33,489 bases of DNA from an uncultured Synechococcus sp. GTDB taxonomy: Bacteria > Cyanobacteriota > Cyanobacteriia > PCC-6307 > Cyanobiaceae. A model generated the notes under the pieces. It was not told the DNA's origin. It saw nothing but the letters and a program-made list of their open reading frames with translations, and searched no databases. Below, piece after piece: positions 1-9,473 of this stretch (position 1 is its first letter; each line of letters opens with the position of its first letter). The stretch spans positions 1-33,489 of the forward strand of contig CAJXSQ010000007.1 of assembly GCA_913061215.1 (NCBI GenBank), in the 5' to 3' direction. A program made the position numbers and the translations under genes.

Positions 1-5
1 CCAGC

Positions 6-1862
<1,857 letters not shown>

Positions 1863-1869
1863 CCGGGAA

Positions 1870-1898
1870 CTGACGGGGCGGACTGGATCTCCCACAAT
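1870..1898 (+). promoter_or_regulatory. possible sigma70-type promoter of the sugar permease gene
   Basis: CTGACG (1870-1875) and CACAAT (1893-1898) are separated by exactly 17 bases; each matches the -35 and -10 consensus in 4 of 6 positions. The predicted transcription start would lie near 1905, 15 bases before the ATG at 1920. This is a pattern match only. Confidence 0.35.
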
Positions 1899-1919
1899 GG
1901 CGCGATCACGGTTGGTGGC

Positions 1920-2843
1920 ATGTCTGAGCCTTCCCCCCGCCTGGGCCACTCCACCACCACGGCCTGGGGGTTTCTCGCTCCCGGGTTGATCCTGATCAGC
2001 CTTTCGGTGCTGATCCCGGCCGCCATGGCCCTGGTGATGAGCTTCACCCAGACGGGCCTGGATGTGAGCGAGCCGCTGCGCTTCGTGGGGCTGGCCAACA
2101 TCCGCCGGCTGCTCAGCGATCCGATGTTCTTCCGGGTGCTCGGCACCACCTTGCTTTATCTGGTGGGTGTGGTGCCGCCGGTGGTGCTGGGCTCGCTGGC
2201 TCTGGCGGTGCTGGTGAACCGGCAGCTGCCGGGGATCCACTGGTTCCGCGCGGCCTTCTACACGCCGGTGCTCGTGTCGATCGTGGTGGCGGCGATTGCC
2301 TTTCGCTGGCTTTATGCGGAAACAGGGCTGATCAATGGGTGGCTCAGCGCGCTCACGCGCGACGGTTGGCTGAGTGCGCTCTTCCCCGCCGGCTTCCAGC
2401 CGATCGGCTTCCTCACCAACCCCGTGCTGGCGCTGCCCTCGGTGATGCTGGTGACCCTGTGGAAGGGCCTCGGCTACTACATGGTGATCTTCCTGGCGGG
2501 ATTGCAGGGGATCAGCGCCGACCTTTACGAGGCCGCTGAGCTCGATGGCAGCGAGGGCTGGCGCAAGCATCTCGACATCACCCTGCCGCTGTTGCGCCCC
2601 TACGTGACCCTGGTGGCCGTGATCTCCGCCATCGCCGCCACCAAGGTGTTTGAGGAGGTGTACCTGATGACCCAGGGCGGCCCGGCCGATTCCACCCGAA
2701 CACTGGTTTATTACGTGTACGACCAGGCCTTCGCGGAGCTGGAGATCAGCTACGCCTGCACGGTGGGCCTGGCCCTGTTCGTGATCGTGCTGCTGCTCAG
2801 CCTGGTGCGCTTCGCCTTCGCCCGCGACCAGGGCTTCAGCTGA
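1920..2843 (+). CDS. sugar ABC transporter permease, MalF/UgpA type
   Basis: Inner-membrane permease of a carbohydrate uptake ABC importer, 307 aa from the ATG at 1920 ([11 protein letters not shown]). There are about six hydrophobic spans, the first at roughly residues 16-42, and the cytoplasmic coupling loop shows the EAA motif ([24 protein letters not shown]) that docks on the ATPase. Family membership (BPD_transp_1) is clear; the substrate cannot be read. The usual partners (second permease, binding protein, ATPase) are not next to it: recQ lies upstream on the other strand and purK follows 40 bases downstream. In cyanobacteria such parts are often scattered, so this is a lone component. 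The longer ORF start in the track (1578) overlaps recQ and is rejected. Confidence 0.92.
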   Translation: MSEPSPRLGHSTTTAWGFLAPGLILISLSVLIPAAMALVMSFTQTGLDVSEPLRFVGLANIRRLLSDPMFFRVLGTTLLYLVGVVPPVVLGSLALAVLVNRQLPGIHWFRAAFYTPVLVSIVVAAIAFRWLYAETGLINGWLSALTRDGWLSALFPAGFQPIGFLTNPVLALPSVMLVTLWKGLGYYMVIFLAGLQGISADLYEAAELDGSEGWRKHLDITLPLLRPYVTLVAVISAIAATKVFEEVYLMTQGGPADSTRTLVYYVYDQAFAELEISYACTVGLALFVIVLLLSLVRFAFARDQGFS

Positions 2844-2891
2844 ATGCGTCGCGGCTCGGATGCGACATTGATCCATTGACCAACCGTGCGC

Positions 2892-4148
2892 ATGGGCGCT
2901 GCCACATCGATCGGAATCGTGGGCGGCGGTCAGCTGGCCTGGATGCTGGCCGAGGCTGCCCGCCGGCGCGGTGTGGAACTGCATGTGCAGACCCCAGGCC
3001 CCGGGGATCCGGCCGTGGCGCTGGCCAGCAGCGTGGTGCAGGCGGATGTGCGCGATGTGGCCGCCACGCGGGAGCTGGCTGGCCGTTGCAGCGCCATCAG
3101 CTTTGAGAACGAATGGGTGGATCTCGATGGCCTCGCGGCCCTGGCCGCCGATGGCGTCTGCTTTCTGCCGTCGCTGGATGCCCTGCGGCCACTGGTGTGC
3201 AAGCGCAGCCAGCGGGAACTGCTGCAGCGCCTGAACCTGCCTTCACCGGCCTGGTTCGTGCTCGAGCAGGTGTTGCCCGTGGCGGCCGATCCCGACCCTG
3301 GCGCCGAGGCCACACCTCAGCAACCTCCCACGCCCTCGGGGCCTGCCTTGCCCGCGGGGTTTGCCTACCCCGTGATGGCCAAGGCCGCCAGCGGCGGTTA
3401 CGACGGCAAGGGCACCGCGGTGTTGCGCAGCGACGCTGATCTTGAGGCGCTGCTCCAGCGCGTGGATCCGGCCGGCTGGATCGTGGAGGAGTTCGTGGCG
3501 TTTGAGCAGGAGCTGGCGGTGGTGGCCGCCCGCGATCAGCTCGGCCAGGTGGAGTGTCTGCCGATCGTTCAGACCCACCAGCATCAGCAGGTGTGCGATT
3601 GGGTTCTGGCGCCGGCTGAGGCGGGGCATGCCCTGCAGCAGGCCGTGCGCAACATCGCCGCTTCACTGCTCACCGCGCTCGACTATGTGGGCGTGCTCTC
3701 GATCGAGTTCTTCTACGGGCCCCGCGGCCTGATGATCAACGAGCTGGCCCCACGCACCCACAACTCAGGCCACTACTCGATCGAAGCCTGCGACAGCAGC
3801 CAGTTCGATCTGCAGTTGCTGAGCGTGAGCGGCGCCGCGTTGCCGGAGCCTCGCCTCCAGGCACCCGGCGCCCTGATGGTGAACCTGCTGGGCTTTGAAC
3901 AGCGTTCCGCGGACGATCCAGCCTCCGCCTATGAGGGCCCGCGCCAGCAGCTCTCTGCCCTGCCCGATGCTCACCTGCACTGGTATGGCAAGGCGGGATC
4001 CAGCCTCGGCCGCAAGCTCGGCCACATCACGCTGCTGCTGCGTGAACACGATCCGGCGGCCCGGCGTGAGGAGGCGATGCAGCGGCTGGATCAGGTGCGT
4101 GCGATCTGGCCCCTTCCGCCTGGACCAGCGAGCCCCGATCTGTCTTAA
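2892..4148 (+). CDS. purK: 5-(carboxyamino)imidazole ribonucleotide synthase PurK
   Basis: ATP-grasp enzyme of purine synthesis that carboxylates AIR to N5-CAIR using ATP and bicarbonate. The N-terminal nucleotide-binding fold [17 protein letters not shown] is typical, as are [36 protein letters not shown] and the C-terminal metal/substrate motif [18 protein letters not shown]. The protein is about 418 aa, somewhat longer than the roughly 350-390 usual for PurK, partly through a Pro/Gln-rich insert near residues 130-155 ([15 protein letters not shown]) between the preATP-grasp and ATP-grasp parts. Start is ATG 2892; an in-frame GTG two codons upstream (2886) is equally possible. No strong Shine-Dalgarno is visible. 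It is the only purine gene here. Confidence 0.96.
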   Translation: MGAATSIGIVGGGQLAWMLAEAARRRGVELHVQTPGPGDPAVALASSVVQADVRDVAATRELAGRCSAISFENEWVDLDGLAALAADGVCFLPSLDALRPLVCKRSQRELLQRLNLPSPAWFVLEQVLPVAADPDPGAEATPQQPPTPSGPALPAGFAYPVMAKAASGGYDGKGTAVLRSDADLEALLQRVDPAGWIVEEFVAFEQELAVVAARDQLGQVECLPIVQTHQHQQVCDWVLAPAEAGHALQQAVRNIAASLLTALDYVGVLSIEFFYGPRGLMINELAPRTHNSGHYSIEACDSSQFDLQLLSVSGAALPEPRLQAPGALMVNLLGFEQRSADDPASAYEGPRQQLSALPDAHLHWYGKAGSSLGRKLGHITLLLREHDPAARREEAMQRLDQVRAIWPLPPGPASPDLS

Positions 4149-4223
4149 GGTTCAGCCGGACTGCTGTGTTGGTGACTGCCTTCTACAGTTTTCTGATCTG
4201 ACTCCCTTTTCGACTTGGGGCGT

Positions 4224-4260
4224 CTGTCGCGACAGTGCCGTAAACCGGCCTCGTAGCCGG
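4224..4260. repeat. adjacent palindrome and hairpin upstream of the Nif11 peptide gene
   Basis: CTGTCGCGACAG (4224-4235) is a perfect 12-base palindrome. Ten bases on, CCGGC (4245-4249) and GCCGG (4256-4260) form a 5-bp stem with a 6-base loop. They sit in the 217-base gap between purK and the peptide gene. They could be an operator, a purK terminator lacking a T tract, or part of a leader RNA; the sequence does not decide. Confidence 0.5.
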
Positions 4261-4365
4261 AAACGAATCTTCGCTTTGACTCCCCTTCTGGTTTATCCAG
4301 GTCGGAATCTGGGGCAGAACGGCACAGCGGTTCACCCTCTTGCAGCGCCATGAACCGATCAAGCG

Positions 4366-4611
4366 ATGTCTGATGACCAGCTGAAGGTTTTTCTGGAAGC
4401 AGTCCGGGCGGACGCGGGGCTTCGGGAGCAGCTCCAAGGCGCTGCCGACGCTGATGCTGTTGTGGCGATTGCCAAGGCGGCGGGTTTTGTGATTTCCGCT
4501 GAGGAGCTGAAAAAGGTTCAATCAGAGGTCTCGGAAGAAGAGCTTCAGACCATGGCTGGTGGTGGCATTTGGTCGATGGATTGCACGGGTGGGCACTGGG
4601 GGCCTTGCTAA
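4366..4611 (+). CDS. Nif11-type leader RiPP precursor peptide (orphan)
   Basis: 81-aa protein whose N-terminal two thirds match the Nif11-like leader family: MSDDQLKVFLEAVRAD, then a helix-rich acidic segment with GFVISAEEL and EEELQTMAGGG. The MAGGG at residues 63-67 is a double-glycine leader cleavage site as in prochlorosin-type precursors. The remaining core, about 14-15 residues (IWSMDCTGGHWGPC), holds Ser70, Cys73, Thr74 and a C-terminal Cys81, the residues needed for lanthionine rings, though disulfide or other processing is possible. No LanM, cyclodehydratase, radical SAM maturase or peptidase-exporter lies in the window (the cofH radical SAM enzyme has another role), so the enzyme must be elsewhere if the peptide is modified. 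The gene and its upstream gap look less GC-rich than their neighbours, suggesting a mobile or recently gained gene. Family assignment is strong, product structure is inference. Confidence 0.85.
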   Translation: MSDDQLKVFLEAVRADAGLREQLQGAADADAVVAIAKAAGFVISAEELKKVQSEVSEEELQTMAGGGIWSMDCTGGHWGPC

Positions 4612-4653
4612 GTGCCGCGGATGTGCGTGCTCCTGGGGCGTTGAACGTTGGCT

Positions 4654-4932
4654 TCAGCCCTTGATCGCTGCCTGGATGCGTTGCTCGAGAGCGGCCGCAT
4701 CCAGGGCGGTCACGATGAACACCTCCTGAGCGCTGCTGCCCCGGCGGGCCACCAGCTTCCAGCCGCCCGTGATCGGTGTGGAGACCCTCAGGCGCAATTC
4801 CGGGGCGCGTCCTCTCACGCGTGCAATCACCGCTGGGGTGATGGTGTCGATCTCAGGCTCCCTGGCCAGGCGCTTCAGCAGCGGGATCAGTCCCTCCAGG
4901 TAGGTGCTGTGGGTGATCACCAGCCGTCCCAT
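4654..4932 (-). CDS. DUF2103 family protein
   Basis: 92-aa protein beginning [23 protein letters not shown], which is characteristic of the cyanobacterial DUF2103 family (described as predicted metal-binding; function unknown to me). The rest, [59 protein letters not shown], looks like a small alpha/beta fold. The track's 122-aa form extends into clpS; I start at the ATG 4932, which lies two bases after the clpS stop, so the two genes are likely co-transcribed and translationally coupled. It converges on the Nif11 peptide gene with a 42-base gap that shows no obvious terminator. Confidence 0.82.
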   Translation of the reverse strand: MGRLVITHSTYLEGLIPLLKRLAREPEIDTITPAVIARVRGRAPELRLRVSTPITGGWKLVARRGSSAQEVFIVTALDAAALEQRIQAAIKG

Positions 4933-4934
4933 GC

Positions 4935-5216
4935 TCAACAGCGCTCCAGCGGAGCCATGGTGAGCCCTTCGGCGCTGAGCTGTTGGTGGTAGAGCTCCGC
5001 CTGCTCCAGCGGGCCGCTCCACACCTCAGCCGATCCCTGTCCATCGATCCGGTGAGCCAGCTCCCAGGCCCGGTCCGGCGTCATGCCCGGGATGTGGCGC
5101 ACCAGCACCTCCACCACGTGCTGAAAGGTGTTGTGGTCGTCGTCCAGCACGATCACCCGGGCGTTCGGGTAGCGCGCCTGGACGCGCTGGCGATCCACCA
5201 CCGCCTGCTCTGGCAT
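4935..5216 (-). CDS. clpS: ATP-dependent Clp protease adaptor ClpS
   Basis: 93-aa adaptor that delivers N-degron substrates to the ClpC/ClpA unfoldase. The core motif [18 protein letters not shown] (ClpS: DD.HNT), the helix [38 protein letters not shown] and the length all fit. Cyanobacteria often encode two paralogues, ClpS1 and ClpS2; I cannot tell which this is. Start is the ATG at 5216. It is divergent from petN (76 bases between starts) and followed by the DUF2103 gene two bases after its stop. Confidence 0.95.
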   Translation of the reverse strand: MPEQAVVDRQRVQARYPNARVIVLDDDHNTFQHVVEVLVRHIPGMTPDRAWELAHRIDGQGSAEVWSGPLEQAELYHQQLSAEGLTMAPLERC

Positions 5217-5238
5217 GGGTCACAAGCCGCATGGGGCC

Positions 5239-5268
5239 TTCATTGTGCCCCCGGGCACTGGTTAAAAT
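5239..5268 (+). promoter_or_regulatory. possible petN operon promoter
   Basis: In the clpS-petN divergent gap, TAAAAT (5263-5268) resembles a -10 element, but the best upstream -35 (TTCATT, 5239-5244) is weak with an 18-base spacer. The short inverted repeat GTGCCC-CC-GGGCAC lies between the two elements. The predicted start would be about 17 bases before the petN ATG. Weak, context-driven call. Confidence 0.3.
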
Positions 5269-5291
5269 CCTTCCGAACTCTTTTCGCCACC

Positions 5292-5393
5292 ATGCTGATC
5301 ACTGCTGGATGGGCCGCTCTGTGCGCCGTGTTCACCTTCTCGATCGCGATGGTGGTGTGGGGCCGTAACGGCGACGGCACCATCAACTTCTGA
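5292..5393 (+). CDS. petN: cytochrome b6f complex subunit VIII (PetN)
   Basis: 33-aa single-span thylakoid membrane subunit of the cytochrome b6f complex, needed for its assembly and stability. The sequence [33 protein letters not shown] has the invariant PetN ending [10 protein letters not shown], with the span at about residues 3-23. The track only shows it inside a longer frame beginning at 4983; the ATG at 5292 gives the family's normal length. It is the first gene of a compact + operon: the 62-aa gene begins two bases after its stop. Confidence 0.96.
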   Translation: MLITAGWAALCAVFTFSIAMVVWGRNGDGTINF

Positions 5394-5395
5394 TC

Positions 5396-5584
5396 GTGAG
5401 CGACGTTGCTGTCGCCGGCCTCACGCTCAACAACGTGCTGGCCATTGCAGCGGCTCTGCTGCTGGTGTTCGTGAGTGGCGGGGTGATCTACCTCTCCACC
5501 ATCGAATGGCGTGATCGCCGGCGCCGGCAGCAGCCCGTTCAGCCGCAGTCCAAGCCCAGAACCAAGGCCAAAGCCCTGCGGTGA
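5396..5584 (+). CDS. small single-span membrane protein, unknown
   Basis: 62-aa protein from a GTG at 5396. It has one clear hydrophobic span (about residues 10-34, VLAIAAALLLVFVSGGVIYL), then TIEWRDRRRR and a basic, Pro/Gln/Lys-rich tail that should lie on the cytoplasmic (N) side by the positive-inside rule. I do not recognise a named family. It starts two bases after petN and its stop overlaps the cofH start by four bases (GTGA), so it is translated from the same message. Its size and position invite a role as an accessory to a membrane complex, but nothing in the sequence proves this. Confidence 0.8.
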   Translation: MSDVAVAGLTLNNVLAIAAALLLVFVSGGVIYLSTIEWRDRRRRQQPVQPQSKPRTKAKALR

Positions 5585-6819
5585 CGCACCTTCAGGAGTC
5601 GTTCGACCCCTGGGCCTGGGATCGTTCCGCAGCCGTTCTGGCGCCGGTGCCGGCAGAGCCGGTCGGCCCCACGATCCCCTGGGATGCTGCAGCCCAGGCA
5701 GAGCTCGAGCGGGCCCTTGAGCCCGGCGCTGAGCCCGCCCTCAGCCACCCCCTCGCCTTGCGCCTGCTGCGTCAGCTGCCCTCGGAGCCGCTGCGGTTGA
5801 TGGCGGATGGCCGCCGCCGCGAGCTGGTGGGTGAGATGGTCACCTATGTGGTGAACCGGAACCTCAACTTCACCAACCACTGCCTGCAGCACTGCAGCTT
5901 CTGCGCCTTTCGCCGCGATGCCGGGGATCACGGCGCCTACTGGCACAGCTTCGAGGTTCTGCAGCAACGCGCCGCTGAAGCCCAGCGCCTCGGTGCCACC
6001 GAGCTCTGCATTCAGGGTGGGCTGAATCCTGCCGCTCGCCTTGATGGCTCGGCCCTGGCTTACTACCGCCAGCTGCTGCTGGCTCTGCAGGAGGCCGCAC
6101 CGGGGCTTCATCTGCACGCCTTTTCTCCCCAGGAGCTGCTGTTCATCGCCCAGCAGGATCAGCGGCCCCTGCAGGCGGTGATCGATGGCCTGATCGAGGC
6201 GGGGCTGGGATCGGTGCCGGGCACCGCTGCCGAGGTGCTCAGTGAGCCGGTGCGTCAGCGGCTCTGCCCGGAGAAGCTCTCGGCCCGTGAGTGGTGTGCC
6301 GTGGTGCTGCAGGTGCATCGCAGCGGCCTGCCCAGCACGGCCACACTGATGGCCGGCCACATCGAATCCCCGGCAGATCGCGCCGCCCATCTGCTCACGT
6401 TGGTGGCTCTTCAGCAGGAGGCCTGGCAGCATCAACACACCGGGTTCAGCGAGTTTGTGTTGCTCCCCTTCATCGGCGCCCAGGCCCCGGCGGCCCTGCG
6501 CCAGCGCGTGGGCCGCGACCAACCCGATCGCCCTGCGATGCTCGCGCTCACGGCGCAGGCGCGCCTGCTGCTCGGCCGCTGGATCGTGAACCACCAGCCC
6601 AGCTGGGTGAAGCTCACCCTGGATGGTGCCCGTGAAGCGCTCCGCTGGGGCTGCAACGACCTCGGCGGCACCCTGATGGAGGAGAGCATCACCAGCATGG
6701 CCGGGGCCCAGGGCGGCACCTGCCAGAGTCCGGCAGCCCTGCGCGCGGCGGCCACCAGCCTCGGACGACCGGTGCGTCAGCGCAGCACCCTCTATGGCGC
6801 GGTCGCGGTGTGCGCCTGA
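5581..6819 (+). CDS. cofH: FO synthase subunit 2, CofH (radical SAM)
   Basis: Radical SAM enzyme that joins 5-amino-6-ribitylaminouracil and tyrosine; CofG then closes the ring to give FO (8-hydroxy-5-deazaflavin). The cluster-binding motif is CLQHCSFC (CxxxCxxC) within NRNLNFTNHCLQHCSFCAFRRD. Other family marks are ELCIQGGLNP, HAFSPQE, GLGSVPGTAAEVL, TATLMAGHIE and the C-terminal WGCNDLGGTLMEESIT. At 412 aa from the GTG at 5581 it has an N-terminal extension of about 70 residues before the radical SAM core, so a later start cannot be excluded. cofG is not adjacent. In cyanobacteria FO commonly serves as the antenna chromophore of photolyases, so the petN operon links photosynthesis and light-repair chemistry, which is inference. 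Confidence 0.93.
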   Translation: MTHLQESFDPWAWDRSAAVLAPVPAEPVGPTIPWDAAAQAELERALEPGAEPALSHPLALRLLRQLPSEPLRLMADGRRRELVGEMVTYVVNRNLNFTNHCLQHCSFCAFRRDAGDHGAYWHSFEVLQQRAAEAQRLGATELCIQGGLNPAARLDGSALAYYRQLLLALQEAAPGLHLHAFSPQELLFIAQQDQRPLQAVIDGLIEAGLGSVPGTAAEVLSEPVRQRLCPEKLSAREWCAVVLQVHRSGLPSTATLMAGHIESPADRAAHLLTLVALQQEAWQHQHTGFSEFVLLPFIGAQAPAALRQRVGRDQPDRPAMLALTAQARLLLGRWIVNHQPSWVKLTLDGAREALRWGCNDLGGTLMEESITSMAGAQGGTCQSPAALRAAATSLGRPVRQRSTLYGAVAVCA

Positions 6820-6836
6820 ACATCCCGCCGCTGAAC

Positions 6837-8093
6837 ATGGAGCCCCTGAAGCGCCTGCCGCTCAGGATCACCGCGCTCACCACGGCCGTGGCCGTGCTGG
6901 TGCCTGCTCTGCTGGTGCTGTTGGTGCCCCGGCGCCTCGCCAGCGGGCTGGATCGCCTTCTGCCCGAGGCGGCTCTGCTGCAGAGTTTCCCGGCCCGACC
7001 CGGCTCAGCGCCGCCACCCCTCTGGCAGCAGCGCCTCGGGCCCCAGCAGGCCGCTGAGCTCTGGCGCAGGCAGCGGCGGCTGTGGTGGCAGTTCTGGGGT
7101 CCCCACGGCGACGCCGGGGCCTATCTGGTGTTCGCGGCTCCGCCCTCCACCCCGTTGCCGGCGGATGCCCTGCGGGTCGACGATCTGCTCGTGGTGGCCC
7201 CCAGTCCGCTGGCGCGGCAGCTGCTGCAGCAGCAACTGCGGCTGCGCCGTCGCCCCTCCCGGGGCCTGAACCAGCGCTGCAGCGAAGCCCTGATGCAACG
7301 GGAGGCGGTGCACTGGACGGGCACCGCCCTGGCCCAGATGCTCGGCCCGCTCTCGCCACTGGCCCTCAGCCTGCAGCAGGGATGTCTGCTGTTGAGCAGC
7401 GAAGGTTCGGCTCTGCTCTGGCAGGGCGAAGCCGAGGCCAGCCGCGATTCCCTGCAGCCAGCCCCAGCCCGGCTGGCGATCCCTGCGGCGTTGCCCCGAT
7501 CAGGTGCCACCCTGCTCGAGCTGCGGGGGCGCCGGCTTGAGCTGTTGCTGCGCGGTCTGCTGAGCACGGCGTTACTGCGCAATGCCCTGGCAGAGCGCTA
7601 TGGGCTGGGCCCGGAGCAGCTGCGGCGCCTGCAGGGTGCGCCGTTCGTGCTGCAGTTGCAGCCGCAGGCTGCCGGCACCTGGCGGGCGGGACTCTCCCTG
7701 TTGGTGCGCCTTCCCGGCGAACGCCAGCTGTGGGAGCGCTGGCTCGCGGATCTGAGCCGAGCGCTGGAGCAGCAGGGCCTGGCTCCCAGCCAGCCCGGCG
7801 GGGGCGTGACCCTCTGGGGCCGTGAGGATGGCACCTCCGTGGGGGGCTGGCGCTGGCTCAAGCCCGATCAGCTGCTCCTCTTCCTTGGCCCCAGCCCCGG
7901 CAGCACCGCCAACCTGGATGGATCAGCCGGCTCGGCCGACTGGCAGCTGAGCCTGAGTCCAGCAGCGCTGCAGGCGGCTCAGTTGCTGCCGCCCGGACTG
8001 CCCCTGGTGGTTCAGCGTTCCCAGGCGCTGTTGCTGCAGGGGCGGGCCGCTGCAGGCAGCACCGCCCTCTCGGGCCGCCTGGAGCTCAGGTAG
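6837..8093 (+). CDS. membrane-anchored protein of unknown function
   Basis: About 418 aa from the ATG at 6837; an in-frame GTG at 6810 overlapping the cofH stop would add nine residues. An N-terminal hydrophobic segment (ALTTAVAVLVPALLVLLVP, about residues 10-30) is a membrane anchor or uncleaved signal, and the rest looks extracytoplasmic: rich in Leu, Gln, Arg and Pro, with no catalytic motif I recognise. Cyanobacterial DUF3352-like envelope proteins have a similar layout, but I cannot confirm membership. It is the last gene of the petN-cofH operon. Its final eight bases overlap the convergent thf1 gene, so no terminator fits between them. Low-complexity Leu/Gln content makes composition-driven false matches likely. 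Confidence 0.75.
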   Translation: MEPLKRLPLRITALTTAVAVLVPALLVLLVPRRLASGLDRLLPEAALLQSFPARPGSAPPPLWQQRLGPQQAAELWRRQRRLWWQFWGPHGDAGAYLVFAAPPSTPLPADALRVDDLLVVAPSPLARQLLQQQLRLRRRPSRGLNQRCSEALMQREAVHWTGTALAQMLGPLSPLALSLQQGCLLLSSEGSALLWQGEAEASRDSLQPAPARLAIPAALPRSGATLLELRGRRLELLLRGLLSTALLRNALAERYGLGPEQLRRLQGAPFVLQLQPQAAGTWRAGLSLLVRLPGERQLWERWLADLSRALEQQGLAPSQPGGGVTLWGREDGTSVGGWRWLKPDQLLLFLGPSPGSTANLDGSAGSADWQLSLSPAALQAAQLLPPGLPLVVQRSQALLLQGRAAAGSTALSGRLELR

Positions 8094-8766
8094 CGCTGCC
8101 TTCAGCGGCGCGTTCGCGCCGGCGCCGCTCGGCGGCCACGGTCTCTTCCATCAGTTCCACCGCCTGGCTCATCTTCTCGATGTTGCTGGCGTAGAGGCTG
8201 AGGTCCTTGTCAACGCGGTCCTTGATCAGGCCCATGGCTTCGCCGATCTCATGGGCGGCGCTGCGCAGGGCCTGGGGCTCGATCGCTTCAGCGCCCTGGG
8301 CGCTCTGCAGCAGGCTGAGCAGGCCCACGGCCACCAGGCGGGAGTAGTGGAAATCGGGGCGTTGCACCTCGTGCAGCAGGCTGGCGATCAGCTCGGGCGC
8401 GCCTTCCCCCTGCTTGGAGAGCCAGCTTTTCACCTCCTCCAGGCTGTGGTGCCCCACCTGCTGGCGGGCCTGCTCGGCCTTGGCGCGCAGCGCCGTGCCA
8501 TCGAAGCCATTGGCGCTGCAGAGGGCCTGGAACAGGGGCTCGCGCTGCTCATCAGGCCGGTAGCCCTTGGAGAAGCTGTCGAACACCTGGGTGAGGCCCA
8601 CGGCGAACAGGCCGTCGGCCTGGAACCCCTTCTGATGGCTGAGCAGGTGCAGCTCCACCAGCAGCTCATCCACCAGCCGCCGGTAGATCGGCGCGATCAC
8701 GTGGGGGAAGGCGCTGTGAAAGGCACGCTTGCTATCGGCAACGGTGAGGCTCACGCCCACGCTCAC
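8086..8766 (-). CDS. thf1: thylakoid formation protein Thf1/Psb29
   Basis: 226-aa protein needed for photosystem II maintenance and thylakoid formation. The conserved Thf1 pattern is clear: TVADSKRAFHSAFPHVIAPIYRRLVDELLVELHLLSHQKGF near the start, then QVFDSFSKGYRPDEQREPLFQALC, a long helical middle and a coiled-coil, Arg/Glu-rich C terminus (ETVAAERRRRERAAEG). In Synechocystis, Psb29 associates with and stabilises the FtsH2/FtsH3 protease. Here an ftsH gene lies about 1 kb away, with clpP between. Start is a GTG at 8766; no better ATG exists in frame. The gene is divergent from clpP and overlaps the convergent upstream operon's last codons by eight bases. Confidence 0.95.
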   Translation of the reverse strand: MSVGVSLTVADSKRAFHSAFPHVIAPIYRRLVDELLVELHLLSHQKGFQADGLFAVGLTQVFDSFSKGYRPDEQREPLFQALCSANGFDGTALRAKAEQARQQVGHHSLEEVKSWLSKQGEGAPELIASLLHEVQRPDFHYSRLVAVGLLSLLQSAQGAEAIEPQALRSAAHEIGEAMGLIKDRVDKDLSLYASNIEKMSQAVELMEETVAAERRRRERAAEGSAT

Positions 8767-8790
8767 ATCGGTAAAGGTGGTTGGACCCTA

Positions 8791-8800
8791 GCTCGCGAGC
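8791..8800. repeat. palindrome GCTCGCGAGC in the thf1-clpP divergent gap
   Basis: A perfect 10-base palindrome lies in the 94-base gap between the thf1 and clpP starts. A -10-like TAGGAT (8826-8831) preceding clpP follows it. The position suits an operator shared by both genes, but no regulator is identified. Confidence 0.35.
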
Positions 8801-8860
8801 AACGCTGATCCCGGCTGGAGCTCAGTAGGATCGCCCCAGCTGCTGAGCCCCACTGTGTCG

Positions 8861-9451
8861 ATGATCCCGATCGTGATCGAAGAGTCGGGCCGGGGCGAAC
8901 GGGCGTTCGATATCTATTCCCGTCTGCTGCGCGAGCGCATCATTTTTCTGGGTGAGCCCGTCACCGCCGAATCCGCCAACCGGATCGTGGCCCAGCTGCT
9001 CTTCCTGGAGGCTGAGGATCCCGAGAAGGACATCTACCTCTATATCAATTCCCCTGGCGGCTCGGTGTACGACGGCCTCGGCATCTTCGACACGATGCAG
9101 CACATCAAGCCGGACGTGCACACCGTGTGCGTGGGCCTGGCCGCTTCGATGGGTGCCTTTCTGCTCTGCGCCGGCGCCAAGGGCAAGCGCAGCAGCCTCA
9201 CCCATTCGCGGATCATGATCCACCAGCCCCTGGGCGGGGCCCGCGGTCAGGCCAGCGATATCCGCATCCAGGCCGATGAGATCCTCTTCCTCAAGAAGAA
9301 GCTCAACCAGGAGCTCGCTGATCGCACCGGTCAGCCCCTGAGCCGCATCGAGGAAGACACCGACCGCGACTTCTTCATGTCTCCCGCTGAGGCCGCCGAG
9401 TACGGCCTGATCGACAAGGTGATCGACAAGCGCCCCGTGCGCGCTGTTTGA
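8861..9451 (+). CDS. clpP: ATP-dependent Clp protease proteolytic subunit ClpP
   Basis: 196-aa serine protease subunit that forms the heptameric Clp chamber in the cytosol. The catalytic triad is visible: Ser in [11 protein letters not shown], His in [10 protein letters not shown] and Asp in [11 protein letters not shown], so this is an active ClpP and not the inactive ClpR. N-terminal [30 protein letters not shown] and [21 protein letters not shown] are diagnostic. ATG 8861 is chosen; an in-frame GTG at 8855 adds two residues. Cyanobacteria hold several ClpP paralogues and I do not assign a number. No clpX follows, unlike the clpP-clpX arrangement; instead a small DUF2256 gene starts 22 bases downstream. 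Confidence 0.97.
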   Translation: MIPIVIEESGRGERAFDIYSRLLRERIIFLGEPVTAESANRIVAQLLFLEAEDPEKDIYLYINSPGGSVYDGLGIFDTMQHIKPDVHTVCVGLAASMGAFLLCAGAKGKRSSLTHSRIMIHQPLGGARGQASDIRIQADEILFLKKKLNQELADRTGQPLSRIEEDTDRDFFMSPAEAAEYGLIDKVIDKRPVRAV

Positions 9452-9473
9452 TCCGATTGCTTGATGCAGGCCC

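Noticed and set aside
1863-2984. N-terminal extension of the recQ ORF
   Set aside because: Antisense to the permease, low-complexity His/Gln/Arg, and the helicase start is at 1862.
4648-4992. 114-aa + strand ORF over DUF2103/clpS
   Set aside because: Antisense to two recognised genes; composition typical of a shadow frame.
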